This document shows positions 1 through 6,683 of a stretch of 6,997 nt of DNA, piece by piece. Positions within the stretch are counted from its first letter, which is position 1; every line of letters starts with the position of its first letter. The translations under genes were made by a program, and so were the position numbers. The notes beneath the pieces were generated by a model. That model searched no databases and was not told the origin of the DNA. It saw only the letters and a program-made list of their open reading frames with translations. Origin of the DNA: an uncultured bacterium. Its GTDB lineage: Bacteria; Bacteroidota; Bacteroidia; CAILMK01. Location: contig CAILMK010000454.1 of assembly GCA_903835275.1 (NCBI GenBank), positions 1 through 6,997 on the forward strand, read 5' to 3'.

Positions 1-29
1 ATGTGGAGAGGGGCTGGGGGGTGAGGTAA
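1..29. repeat. G-rich intergenic repeat fragment, cut by window edge
   Basis: A G-rich, almost C-free stretch (gagaggggctggggggtgag at positions 6-25) begins the window. All three forward frames hit stops by position 40, so it is unlikely to be the tail of a gene. It resembles the distal arm of the short GC-rich intergenic repeats common in Bacteroidota genomes, in which a CTCTCC arm pairs with GGAGAG; only the GGAGAG arm is inside the window, so the pairing cannot be confirmed here. It could equally be a lone G-rich tract. The remaining bases up to 96 are AT-rich leader for the downstream gene. Confidence 0.4.
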
Positions 30-50
30 TCTCCCTGTAAAGTTCTAATT

Positions 51-84
51 TTGGAGCAAATTAAGAAAACGTTTAATAGCTTTT
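51..84 (+). promoter_or_regulatory. Possible promoter of the biotin carboxylase gene
   Basis: TTG at 51-53 and TAGCTTTT at 77-84, separated by 23 bases, fit the Bacteroidota pattern TTG-N17..23-TAnnTTTG with one mismatch at the last base. The spacing is at the upper limit, and the -7 box ends only 12 bases before the ATG, so the leader would be extremely short. This is a weaker match than the two promoters near 3760-3835. Confidence 0.3.
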
Positions 85-96
85 CAACAATACCCT

Positions 97-1584
97 ATGA
101 AGAAAGTTTTAGTTGCCAACCGCGGAGAAATAGCACTACGCATTATGCGGTCTCTTAAAGAGATGGGAATCAAGACGGTTGCGGTCTATTCCGAAGCTGA
201 CAGGAAAGCCCCGCATGTTCGTTTTGCGGATGAAGCTGTTTTGCTCGGCCCTCCTCCTTCTTCAGAATCTTATCTTTTGATAGATAAGATCATTGAGGCA
301 TCTAAAAAACTTGGGGTTGATGGAATCCATCCGGGTTATGGGTTCTTATCTGAAAACGGGATTTTTGCCGAAAAAGTAAAGGAAGCCGGAATTACATTTA
401 TTGGGCCTTCTGTGAAAGCCATCGAAATGATGGGTAATAAACTGGCGGCAAAAAAAGCCGCTCTTGAATATGATGTTCCCATGCTTCCCGGGACCCCTGA
501 TGCCATAAAGGATAAAAAGGAAGCTGAAAAAATTGCTGCAAAAATCGGATTCCCTGTTTTGATCAAGGCTGCTGCCGGTGGTGGCGGTAAGGGAATGCGC
601 GTCGTGCAAAAAGCGGAAGAACTTTCCGAACAAATGGACCGGGCAGTAAGCGAGGCACAGGCATCTTTCGGTGACGGATCTGTTTTTTTAGAAAAATACG
701 TTGCTGCCCCAAAGCATATTGAAATACAGGTATTAAGCGATTCCCATGGCAATCACCTATACCTGTTCGAGCGCGAATGTTCTATACAAAGGCGCCACCA
801 AAAAGTGGTGGAGGAAGCTCCTTCTGCCATACTTACTCCTGAAAAAAGAAAACAGATGGGGGAAGCCGCAACGCGAATTGCGCGCGCCTGTGAATATACC
901 GGAGCAGGAACCGTTGAATTCCTCATGGATGAAAACCAGGATTTCTTTTTCCTTGAAATGAATACCCGCCTTCAGGTGGAGCATCCCGTTACGGAAATGA
1001 TCACAGGAGTGGACCTTGTAAAGGAACAGGTTCGCATAGCCCGCGGAGAAAAGCTTTCTTTCATGCAAGATGACTTGAAAATAACTGGACACGCTATAGA
1101 ACTCCGCATCTATGCAGAGGATCCTTCCAATAATTTCCTCCCTGATATAGGGAAACTGCACACATACCGTACTCCCGATGGACCGGGCATTCGTGTGGAT
1201 TCCGGTTATGAAGAAGGAATGGATATACCGGTATACTATGATCCAATGATCGCGAAACTAAGTGTACATGCTAATACCCGTGAGGAAGCCCTTGCTAAAA
1301 TGCTTCGGGCCATTGATGATTATAAAATAGAAGGCGTAAGAAATACATTATCCTTCGGAAAATTTGTAATGAAACACGAAGCTTTTATCAGTGGGAAATT
1401 TGATACAGGCTTTGTTCCTAAATATTTTACTGCAGATAAACTCGAGGAAAGCATAGAAGACGGCATGCTTGCCGCTGCAATACTAAGTGCACATATTAAA
1501 AATATATCCAAAAGCAGTTCTTCCTCTAAAAATAATGTCGCAACCCAATCTTCAGCGTGGAGTAAAAGAAGGGAAAAGAGGTAG
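97..1584 (+). CDS. accC: Acyl-CoA carboxylase, biotin carboxylase subunit (AccC/PccA-like)
   Basis: Biotin carboxylase (495 aa) that uses ATP and bicarbonate to carboxylate biotin on a carrier protein, the first half-reaction of acetyl-CoA or propionyl-CoA carboxylase in the cytoplasm. The start MKKVLVANRGEIALR is the canonical family N-terminus. Domains run in order: N-terminal biotin-carboxylase domain with PGYGFLSEN (79-87), ATP-grasp domain with Lys115, Lys157 and the glycine loop GGGGKGM (161-167), Glu199-Lys200, His207, HQKVVEEAP (Lys236), Glu274, Glu287 and RLQVEHP (291-297), then the C-terminal domain with Arg337 in LRIYAED. These match the residues known to be essential in E. coli AccC by family alignment. 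E. coli AccC has about 449 residues; the extra C-terminal part (PKYFTADKLEESIEDG, about 441-456) is more like PccA-type subunits. The last 25 residues are Ser/Asn-rich and basic. No biotin-carrier (AMKM-type) domain is fused and none is encoded nearby, so the partner subunits lie elsewhere. Acetyl- versus propionyl-CoA specificity cannot be decided from this subunit. Confidence 0.96.
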   Translation: MKKVLVANRGEIALRIMRSLKEMGIKTVAVYSEADRKAPHVRFADEAVLLGPPPSSESYLLIDKIIEASKKLGVDGIHPGYGFLSENGIFAEKVKEAGITFIGPSVKAIEMMGNKLAAKKAALEYDVPMLPGTPDAIKDKKEAEKIAAKIGFPVLIKAAAGGGGKGMRVVQKAEELSEQMDRAVSEAQASFGDGSVFLEKYVAAPKHIEIQVLSDSHGNHLYLFERECSIQRRHQKVVEEAPSAILTPEKRKQMGEAATRIARACEYTGAGTVEFLMDENQDFFFLEMNTRLQVEHPVTEMITGVDLVKEQVRIARGEKLSFMQDDLKITGHAIELRIYAEDPSNNFLPDIGKLHTYRTPDGPGIRVDSGYEEGMDIPVYYDPMIAKLSVHANTREEALAKMLRAIDDYKIEGVRNTLSFGKFVMKHEAFISGKFDTGFVPKYFTADKLEESIEDGMLAAAILSAHIKNISKSSSSSKNNVATQSSAWSKRREKR

Positions 1585-1606
1585 AATATTCTTTCAGTTT
1601 TGACTC

Positions 1607-1622
1607 CATCCCCCCTTCGGGG
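1607..1622 (+). repeat. Short C/G-rich hairpin downstream of accC
   Basis: CATCCCCCCTTCGGGG can fold as CCCC-TTC-GGGG (1612-1622) or as a UUCG tetraloop closed by three C-G pairs. Only three T residues follow, so it is a poor terminator alone. It shares the pattern CATCCC..TTnGGGG with the hairpin about 50 bases further on, which suggests that both belong to one degenerate intergenic repeat type. Confidence 0.45.
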
Positions 1623-1662
1623 TTTGGCGTTGTAATTTAAAGATTCCTGCTATAATAATGTC

Positions 1663-1679
1663 ATCCCTTGGGGATTTTT
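1663..1679 (+). terminator. Probable rho-independent terminator of accC
   Basis: ATCCC (1663-1667), loop TTG, GGGAT (1671-1675) form a 5-bp stem followed immediately by T residues to 1679. The T-run lies on the plus-strand side, so it would end transcription coming from accC, 78 bases after its stop codon. On the minus strand the hairpin is not followed by T residues. The stem is short, so strength is uncertain. Confidence 0.45.
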
Positions 1680-1696
1680 CAACCTCTTAAAGGTGG

Positions 1697-1746
1697 CACT
1701 AATATAGGGAAGAAAAGATTGCATTTTAACAAACCCTATAGCAGTG
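1697..1746. repeat. Interrupted inverted repeat, 13-base arms, 24-base loop
   Basis: Arms CACTAATATAGGG (1697-1709) and CCCTATAGCAGTG (1734-1746) pair at 11 of 13 positions: 7 bp TATAGGG/CCCTATA, a 2x2 mismatch, then 4 bp CACT/AGTG. The loop is AT-rich (1710-1733). It lies between two convergent genes. No T-run follows on either strand, so it does not look like an intrinsic terminator. It could be a small element remnant, a protein-binding site or an RNA stem. Confidence 0.5.
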
Positions 1747-1793
1747 ACACAATAAGTCCGAGGGAATGAAATTCACATATTTAACTGAAATAT

Positions 1794-3740
1794 CTACACT
1801 TCCTCGGGCAAGCCGCAAACTTTATCCACACACGTATAAACAACCGTTTTTCCGGCAACATATTTATTTTCCAATAAAGGGACTGTGGAATCTTGTAATT
1901 CAGATCCAAAAATAATTGCGTCCGGCCTGAAGGATGATGCCAGTTTGTTACGGTGGTTCAATGCATTTTCCCCACAAATGGCGATCTCGAAAAAGGGATG
2001 GTTCATTTTTAAAAACAGCATTGCCCAATTGGAATAATATGGCCCATGTTCAATCACATTTTCCATAACACCATTCAGCATTTTTCCAGCTATGGCAATA
2101 CACTCATCTTTATCAAAAAGCTTTCCAAGAATATATAGATTATGTCCCATAACAGAGTTAGCAGAACTGATCACATTATCAGAAGTATCAATTTTTCGTG
2201 AAGCGAGTTCAGTGCTTTCCACAGAAGTAAAATAAAAATATCCGCTTTTTTCATCATAAAATTCTGAAAGAACAATTTCTGTCAATCTCCCGGATGCAGA
2301 AAGGTATTTCTCATCGAAAGTAGCTGAATACAAATCAATAAGAGCACTTATCACAAATGCATAATCCTCTAAAAATGCAGGGATGGAAGGCTCTCCTTTT
2401 TTTATGGTGTGATATAGTTTGCCATCCTTCATCAGTGATGTTTGAATGAAATCAACAATGCCTTTTGACATTGTTAAAAATCTTATATCATTAAAGGAAT
2501 TGTATGCCTTTAATAATCCAATGGCAAGCATGGCATTCCACCCGGTTAATATTTTATTATCCAGCCCGGGATGTATTCTCTGATTTCTATACTCTAATAA
2601 TTTAGCTTCTGTTTCTTTTAGTTTCTGCTCATCAATTTGAACGTTTTCATCTGCAAGCAAAATGTTATTTCCATGCTCCCAAAAGCCTTTGCCACCTATG
2701 CAATAATACTTTTTTGCAAGTACGGAATCAGCGCCAAGAATTGTATCCAGTTCTTCTTCTTTCCAAACATAGAATTTACCTTCTTCTCCTTCGCTATCGG
2801 CCTCCAGTGCGCTATAAAACGGCCCGTAGCCCGAATACATTTCCCGCTCAAACCATTCCGCTGTTTGATAAACTATTTTCTTATATCGTTCAGCCTTGGA
2901 GATTGAATATGCCTCCGAATAAAGTCCTAATAATTGTGCATTATCATAAAGCATTTTTTCAAAATGCGGCACCTTCCATTCTGCGTCCGTGGAATAGCGT
3001 GCAAAGCCCCCTCCTATCTGGTCGTAAATTCCACCGGCAGCCATTTTATTCAGGGTAAGAAATGTATGTGCAAGGGCTTCTTCATTTTTAGAATAATAAT
3101 GATACCTCAGAAGGAAAAAATAATTGTCCGGCATAGGGAATTTAGGAGCCCTGCCCTTGCCCCCATGTACATGATCAAATATGCGCGAAAAGGATTCATA
3201 AATCCTGTCCACCATTTCAGGGGCATATTTCTTTTCCTCTGACGGCGCTTCAATTAGGCTCAGTCCTTTAATGCCCGCAAGCATCTTCTCTGCGTATTCT
3301 ATATATTTAGCCGGTCTGGACTTGTATCCTGCTGCAAGTTCATGCAATAAGCCCGTCCATGATGTTTTAGGGAAATAAGTGCCTGCATATACGGGCCTGC
3401 CATCCGGCAAAGCAAAGGCATTTAAAGGCCAGCCGCCCCTGCCACTCATGATCTGTGCGGCATCCATATAGAACTGGTCCACGTCAGGACGCTCTTCCCT
3501 ATCCACTTTTATACAGACATAATCCTTGTTCATCAGCGCAGCCACCCCATCATCCTCAAAGGATTCGTGTTCCATGACATGGCACCAGTGACATGCACTA
3601 TAACCAATACTTACTATGACCAGTTTATTTTCAGCCTTGGCTTTTTCCCAGGCTTCATCACTCCAGGGGCACCAGTTGACAGGGTTATTGGCATGTTGAA
3701 GAAGATATGGGCTGGTTTCCCCGGAAAGAAGATTAGGCAT
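1794..3740 (-). CDS. Thioredoxin-fold DUF255 protein (YyaL/SPATA20-like)
   Basis: A 648-aa member of the DUF255 (thioredoxin-like) plus alpha/alpha-barrel family known as YyaL in Bacillus and SPATA20 in animals. The start [20 protein letters not shown] is the canonical family N-terminus. The N-terminal thioredoxin-like domain (about 1-165) carries C50-H-W-C53 in [15 protein letters not shown], followed by [11 protein letters not shown] (78-88) and GGWPLN (102-107). The rest resembles a six-hairpin glycosidase-like barrel, with [17 protein letters not shown] (236-252), [13 protein letters not shown] (258-270), [14 protein letters not shown] (313-326) and DNKILTGWN (394-402). A C-terminal cysteine pair (C637, C642) precedes the final LP. 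Length is slightly below the usual 670-700 aa, with no motif missing. There is no signal peptide, so it is probably cytoplasmic. The biochemical role of the family is not settled; the CxxC suggests redox chemistry and the barrel suggests sugar binding, but neither is proven. It has its own promoter and is divergent from the RDD gene. Confidence 0.95.
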   Translation of the reverse strand: MPNLLSGETSPYLLQHANNPVNWCPWSDEAWEKAKAENKLVIVSIGYSACHWCHVMEHESFEDDGVAALMNKDYVCIKVDREERPDVDQFYMDAAQIMSGRGGWPLNAFALPDGRPVYAGTYFPKTSWTGLLHELAAGYKSRPAKYIEYAEKMLAGIKGLSLIEAPSEEKKYAPEMVDRIYESFSRIFDHVHGGKGRAPKFPMPDNYFFLLRYHYYSKNEEALAHTFLTLNKMAAGGIYDQIGGGFARYSTDAEWKVPHFEKMLYDNAQLLGLYSEAYSISKAERYKKIVYQTAEWFEREMYSGYGPFYSALEADSEGEEGKFYVWKEEELDTILGADSVLAKKYYCIGGKGFWEHGNNILLADENVQIDEQKLKETEAKLLEYRNQRIHPGLDNKILTGWNAMLAIGLLKAYNSFNDIRFLTMSKGIVDFIQTSLMKDGKLYHTIKKGEPSIPAFLEDYAFVISALIDLYSATFDEKYLSASGRLTEIVLSEFYDEKSGYFYFTSVESTELASRKIDTSDNVISSANSVMGHNLYILGKLFDKDECIAIAGKMLNGVMENVIEHGPYYSNWAMLFLKMNHPFFEIAICGENALNHRNKLASSFRPDAIIFGSELQDSTVPLLENKYVAGKTVVYTCVDKVCGLPEEV

Positions 3741-3759
3741 GAATAATTATTTAGGGGAA

Positions 3760-3788
3760 CAAAGTTAACCCTTGTACACCAAATTCAA
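3760..3788 (-). promoter_or_regulatory. Bacteroidota-type promoter for the DUF255 gene
   Basis: Read on the minus strand, TTG (plus-strand CAA at 3786-3788) and TAACTTTG (plus-strand CAAAGTTA at 3760-3767) are separated by 18 bases. This matches the TTG-N17..23-TAnnTTTG consensus exactly. The -7 box ends 19 bases before the ATG at 3740, which predicts a short leader. The leader contains no Shine-Dalgarno sequence, as is usual in this phylum. Confidence 0.7.
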
Positions 3789-3805
3789 TTCCTAAAATGG
3801 GCGCA

Positions 3806-3835
3806 TTGTAAGTATAAGAGTATTTGTTACTTTTG
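3806..3835 (+). promoter_or_regulatory. Bacteroidota-type promoter for the RDD gene
   Basis: TTG at 3806-3808 and TACTTTTG at 3828-3835 are separated by 19 bases, an exact match to TTG-N17..23-TAnnTTTG. The -7 box ends 17 bases before the ATG at 3853, and the leader (3836-3852) is almost entirely A and T. Its -33 element lies only 17 bases from the -33 element of the divergent promoter, so the two polymerase sites are back to back. Confidence 0.72.
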
Positions 3836-3852
3836 TTAAAAATAAAATACAC

Positions 3853-4755
3853 ATGGAGAAAAAAATAAATTCAGGTACTCGTTTGGCATCCATGCTTCTC
3901 GATCATGTAATAATGACATTTGCAATTGGCATAGTTTGTGTGCCTTTCATACTTTATAATATCATGCATGTTATATCCGCCGGGGATTTTGACGGGAATC
4001 CTTTTACCATTTATAAGGGTATAACCGGATATATAATGGTCTCAGCTTACGGAATATATTTTCTCAAGGATTCTTTTAGCGGGAGAAGCATCGCAAAACG
4101 AATTTTAAAACTACAAGTAGTAAATAATATTACCGGATTACCTGCCACTCCTTTACAATGTTTTGTTCGTAATTTGTTTACCATCATCTGGCCGATAGAA
4201 GGGATTGTTGCCCTAATAAATACTTCCAGACGAATAGGAGACTATGTAGCAGGAACCAGGCTCGTTGCTTATGATGTTGAAAAAAACGCTGCCTATAAAT
4301 CAAAATACCTTCAAATTCCTGTTGCTGCACTGCTCTCATTCAGCCTTATGCTGGCATTCGGCTTTTCCATGAAAACATTGATAAAGTCAATGTTGGGAAT
4401 GAAGTATGAATTTGTAAAATCCTCATATAATCCCGACGAAAGCATTGCGATTAGTAAATTATTTAATGATAGCCTTGGAGAATATAGTTTATCTGAAGTA
4501 AAGGTTTATGATAAGGTAGTCACTAAAAATTATAAATATGCAATTGTAAAACTCTCACTGAAAGAAAAATATGTATTCGATGACGATTCAAAAGAACAGA
4601 TAATTGAAAAATCGAAAGCCCTTTTATTTTCAAGATTTTCTAAAAAGGAATTGGCTGGCGCCATACGATTGGTTTACAAGAATGGTGACCTGAAGAATCT
4701 TAATGGTGGTATCCTGACTATTAACACTGTTGCGCTGGATCCTGAAAGGAAATAG
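3853..4755 (+). CDS. RDD-family membrane protein with unknown C-terminal domain
   Basis: A 300-aa protein whose first half is an RDD domain (about 5-140). The hallmark residues are visible: Arg10 and Asp17 in RLASMLLDH, the GRSIAKRILKLQVV segment (77-90), R106-N107, and R126..GDYVAGTRLV (126-138), equivalent to the family's final Arg/Asp-Ala-Gly-Thr block. Hydrophobic segments lie near 15-37, 55-71, 105-122 and 153-175. After the last one comes a soluble region of about 115 residues (185-300) with mixed alpha/beta character, rich in Lys, Asp and Glu, which I do not recognise. RDD proteins are inner-membrane proteins, some implicated in ion or proton exchange, but most have no assigned function, so transport is only a guess here. 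The ATG follows a clear promoter. The 3' end converges on the next gene with 14 bases between stop codons and no visible terminator. Confidence 0.88.
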   Translation: MEKKINSGTRLASMLLDHVIMTFAIGIVCVPFILYNIMHVISAGDFDGNPFTIYKGITGYIMVSAYGIYFLKDSFSGRSIAKRILKLQVVNNITGLPATPLQCFVRNLFTIIWPIEGIVALINTSRRIGDYVAGTRLVAYDVEKNAAYKSKYLQIPVAALLSFSLMLAFGFSMKTLIKSMLGMKYEFVKSSYNPDESIAISKLFNDSLGEYSLSEVKVYDKVVTKNYKYAIVKLSLKEKYVFDDDSKEQIIEKSKALLFSRFSKKELAGAIRLVYKNGDLKNLNGGILTINTVALDPERK

Positions 4756-4769
4756 CAAAAGTGTAACAT

Positions 4770-5252
4770 CTATTTCACAGTAGAAAACAACCAGTGATGG
4801 ATTATATCCCCCACACTAACGTGGAAGCTGTAATAAAGGCCACAAAACACAATGGAATACATTGTGAAGGATGCAAGCATATAAAGCGTAACCTTCCTGT
4901 AATTCTTTGTAATGTTCACTGCCAGCATTGCCCCAATGGGAACCTGCAGTATAATTGGAGTGAGTAATACAATACTTGCAAGTCCGAAACGGGAACGTAT
5001 CCAGACCATGCGCCTGCTGCTTTTATTGAACCTCGGGGGATGATGTGGCCTTCTTAAAATGAATTTATGCCACAGTATACGGAGCTCCGCCCCCAATAAT
5101 GCGAAAATAAAGAAGCCTGCCATACCGCCCGCAACTGTAATCAGGACGGAAGGCACAAAACCAAGGTTAAATGTATTTGTAGCGAAGAAGATGCCCACCA
5201 TGTACTTTAACGACGAAAAAAAAAGCACAAGCACACCATTGAATACTTTCAT
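4770..5252 (-). CDS. Small conserved membrane protein, unknown function
   Basis: A 160-aa protein when started at the ATG at 5252 (MKVFNGVLVLFFSSLKY). The frame stays open to a TTG at 5300 preceded by an A-rich stretch, which would add 16 residues; the ATG is preferred because the hydrophobic helix begins right after it. Four hydrophobic stretches are visible, near 5-24, 30-54, 90-112 and 120-145. Between the second and third lies a strongly basic, His/Pro-containing loop (HKFILRRPHHPPRF, then RRMVWIRSRFG). The third is the most distinctive: GLASIVLLTPIILQVPIGA, with a helix-breaking LTP..L..PIGA pattern. That pattern recalls small-multidrug-export (Sm_multidrug_ex) or DedA-like membrane proteins, but the resemblance is from memory and not tested. 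It may be co-transcribed with the two upstream minus-strand genes, since no promoter matching the full consensus is seen in the 114 bases upstream. Confidence 0.78.
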   Translation of the reverse strand: MKVFNGVLVLFFSSLKYMVGIFFATNTFNLGFVPSVLITVAGGMAGFFIFALLGAELRILWHKFILRRPHHPPRFNKSSRRMVWIRSRFGLASIVLLTPIILQVPIGAMLAVNITKNYRKVTLYMLASFTMYSIVFCGLYYSFHVSVGDIIHHWLFSTVK

Positions 5253-5366
5253 TGGAATATGAATAGAAAGCAAATGGTTCAAAATTGTTGCCTGTTGCAA
5301 TTTTAGTCTTGGTGTGAGTTAAATAAGTCCATAAATTTACGCAAAATATCCGTCGTTAGGGCTGAA

Positions 5367-6683
5367 TTAATGAATTAAATATTCCAGCATTCCTTCATAT
5401 ACATCTCTCCACCCCTTCCATTCCGCGAAATTACTCAGTGTACTATTATGAAGGATAATACCAAAGCACCCTCTATAAGATCTTGTAACTGAGATGATCT
5501 TTTTTATTTCCTCCAGAGCGGCATCCGGTGTAAGGTGCATGTACTTTCTAAGGCTTACATCCATTAACATGGAAGGATGGATGATTAGTTCAGTTCTGAT
5601 GTTGTTTACAACATTAAACCACGGATAGGGAATGCCGATGAAATTTTTGAATCCGGGGGAATGAACCGGACAGGATGTAAAATCATCCGTTATTCCGCAA
5701 TCAATTAGATTCCTGTATGTATCCGGAAGGGAATACTTGAGGAAGTGCATACGGGAGGAAGTTATTGCTTTTCCGGTAATCAATCCCAGCTGTTGTTTTT
5801 CAAATGCAATTTTATCCTCATCCTTATAAGATGTATACGACGGATGTATACCGATGGGAATATTTGCACTGGAAATCCTTTTGATAAGCTCCCTGTAAAT
5901 GGGAGTTTCAAACGTATGCCTTCCATCTTCGGCAGCATGCCTGTCCATTAAAAAGAAAAATTGCATTGGGGATTTTCCTGACAAAATATAATCGTACACA
6001 TCATAGGGATCCTTTCCTGATGATATAAATTTCATGCGCATTTTCAAGGCAGAAAAATTCAAGGTTAGAACTTCCTTCGCAAATCCTGCAAATTGCAAAG
6101 CCGAATTCCGACCCCTGTATAAATAGGGTGCATCAATATCGAATGTTATAGTGTATTTAAATTCGTTCTCTTCTCTTTTAAGCTTTGGATTAAGTACACT
6201 TATTTTCTGCCACAAATAATCCGCGTAAATATGCAATACCGGCAACTGGTGATATTTTTCCCGGTATAATTCATATTGCATTTCATCATACCTGCCATGC
6301 ATATCATATTTCGGGTTCGCATATTTCTCGTATTCGGTAAGCAGATAAAATGCACTGCTGAAAATGTCAAAATCAATGGAAAAACCGGAATAATCTTGTC
6401 CGGAAAATTTTACCTTCAAAAAATTTTCATTCGCCAGCGTCGGAGTTGTTTGACGGATATCCGTTTCAAACAATAAATTTTCATCCGGAACAGAAAGCTG
6501 TCTTTCACTAAAGTTTTGCGACGAAGAATAATTGATCATTACCGCATCCGGATGGGAAGTTTGTGCCTGGCTCAAATTTTCAGGCGTGACGATTTTATAA
6601 TCAACATGCAGCAGCCTGTCAAAAATAATTTCCGCGATATATTCCAATCGCTGGGTGATGGATCTGGCTGCTATAAGTATCAT
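5367..6683 (-). CDS. Polysaccharide deacetylase-like protein with DUF7033-like N-terminus
   Basis: A 438-aa protein without an evident signal peptide or membrane helix. The N-terminal part (about 1-165) contains IDFDIFSSAFYLLTEYEKY (103-121) followed by DMHGRYDE (127-134), a pattern I associate with the DUF7033 region found before polysaccharide-deacetylase-like domains in Bacteroidota. The C-terminal part (about 175-438) reads like a carbohydrate esterase 4/NodB-type barrel: YTITFDIDAPY (177-187) at the place of motif 1, IPIGIHPSYTSY (275-286) at motif 2, SSRMHFLKYSLP (309-320) at motif 3, GITDDFTS (330-337) and GIILHNSTL (408-416) near the end. The standard TFDDG and HSxxH signatures are not present in textbook form, so substrate and even catalytic activity are open. 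The ATG shares one base with the stop of the upstream gene (TGATG), which implies translational coupling. Likely role: modification of a surface or secreted glycan, by inference from family only. Confidence 0.82.
   Translation of the reverse strand: MILIAARSITQRLEYIAEIIFDRLLHVDYKIVTPENLSQAQTSHPDAVMINYSSSQNFSERQLSVPDENLLFETDIRQTTPTLANENFLKVKFSGQDYSGFSIDFDIFSSAFYLLTEYEKYANPKYDMHGRYDEMQYELYREKYHQLPVLHIYADYLWQKISVLNPKLKREENEFKYTITFDIDAPYLYRGRNSALQFAGFAKEVLTLNFSALKMRMKFISSGKDPYDVYDYILSGKSPMQFFFLMDRHAAEDGRHTFETPIYRELIKRISSANIPIGIHPSYTSYKDEDKIAFEKQQLGLITGKAITSSRMHFLKYSLPDTYRNLIDCGITDDFTSCPVHSPGFKNFIGIPYPWFNVVNNIRTELIIHPSMLMDVSLRKYMHLTPDAALEEIKKIISVTRSYRGCFGIILHNSTLSNFAEWKGWRDVYEGMLEYLIH

Noticed and set aside
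67..74. Palindrome AAACGTTT upstream of accC
   Set aside because: Eight bases of palindrome in AT-rich DNA is expected by chance, and no second copy is seen nearby to suggest an operator.
336..1161. Minus-strand open frames of 95-138 codons opposite accC
   Set aside because: They overlap a strongly supported conserved gene, have no recognisable motifs or start signals, and are explained as antisense shadows of its codon use.
2637..3242. Plus-strand open frames of 89-114 codons opposite the DUF255 gene
   Set aside because: The opposite strand codes for a family-typical protein over its whole length; these frames overlap one another and show no family signature.
4756..4769. Search for a bidirectional terminator between the convergent RDD and small membrane protein genes
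   Set aside because: The 14-base gap holds no stem-loop with a T-run; transcripts probably overlap at their 3' ends or end inside the opposite gene.
5301..5366. Possible promoter boxes (TAAATTTA, TAAAATTG on the minus strand) before the small membrane protein
   Set aside because: Each has one mismatch to TAnnTTTG and none has a TTG element at a suitable distance, so read-through from the upstream gene is simpler.
5363..5378. Tandem duplication of TGAATTAA across the stop codon of the deacetylase-like gene
   Set aside because: Without one copy the protein would gain only about one residue (ending in LIQP rather than LIH), so the effect on the product is negligible and the repeat is short enough to be chance.
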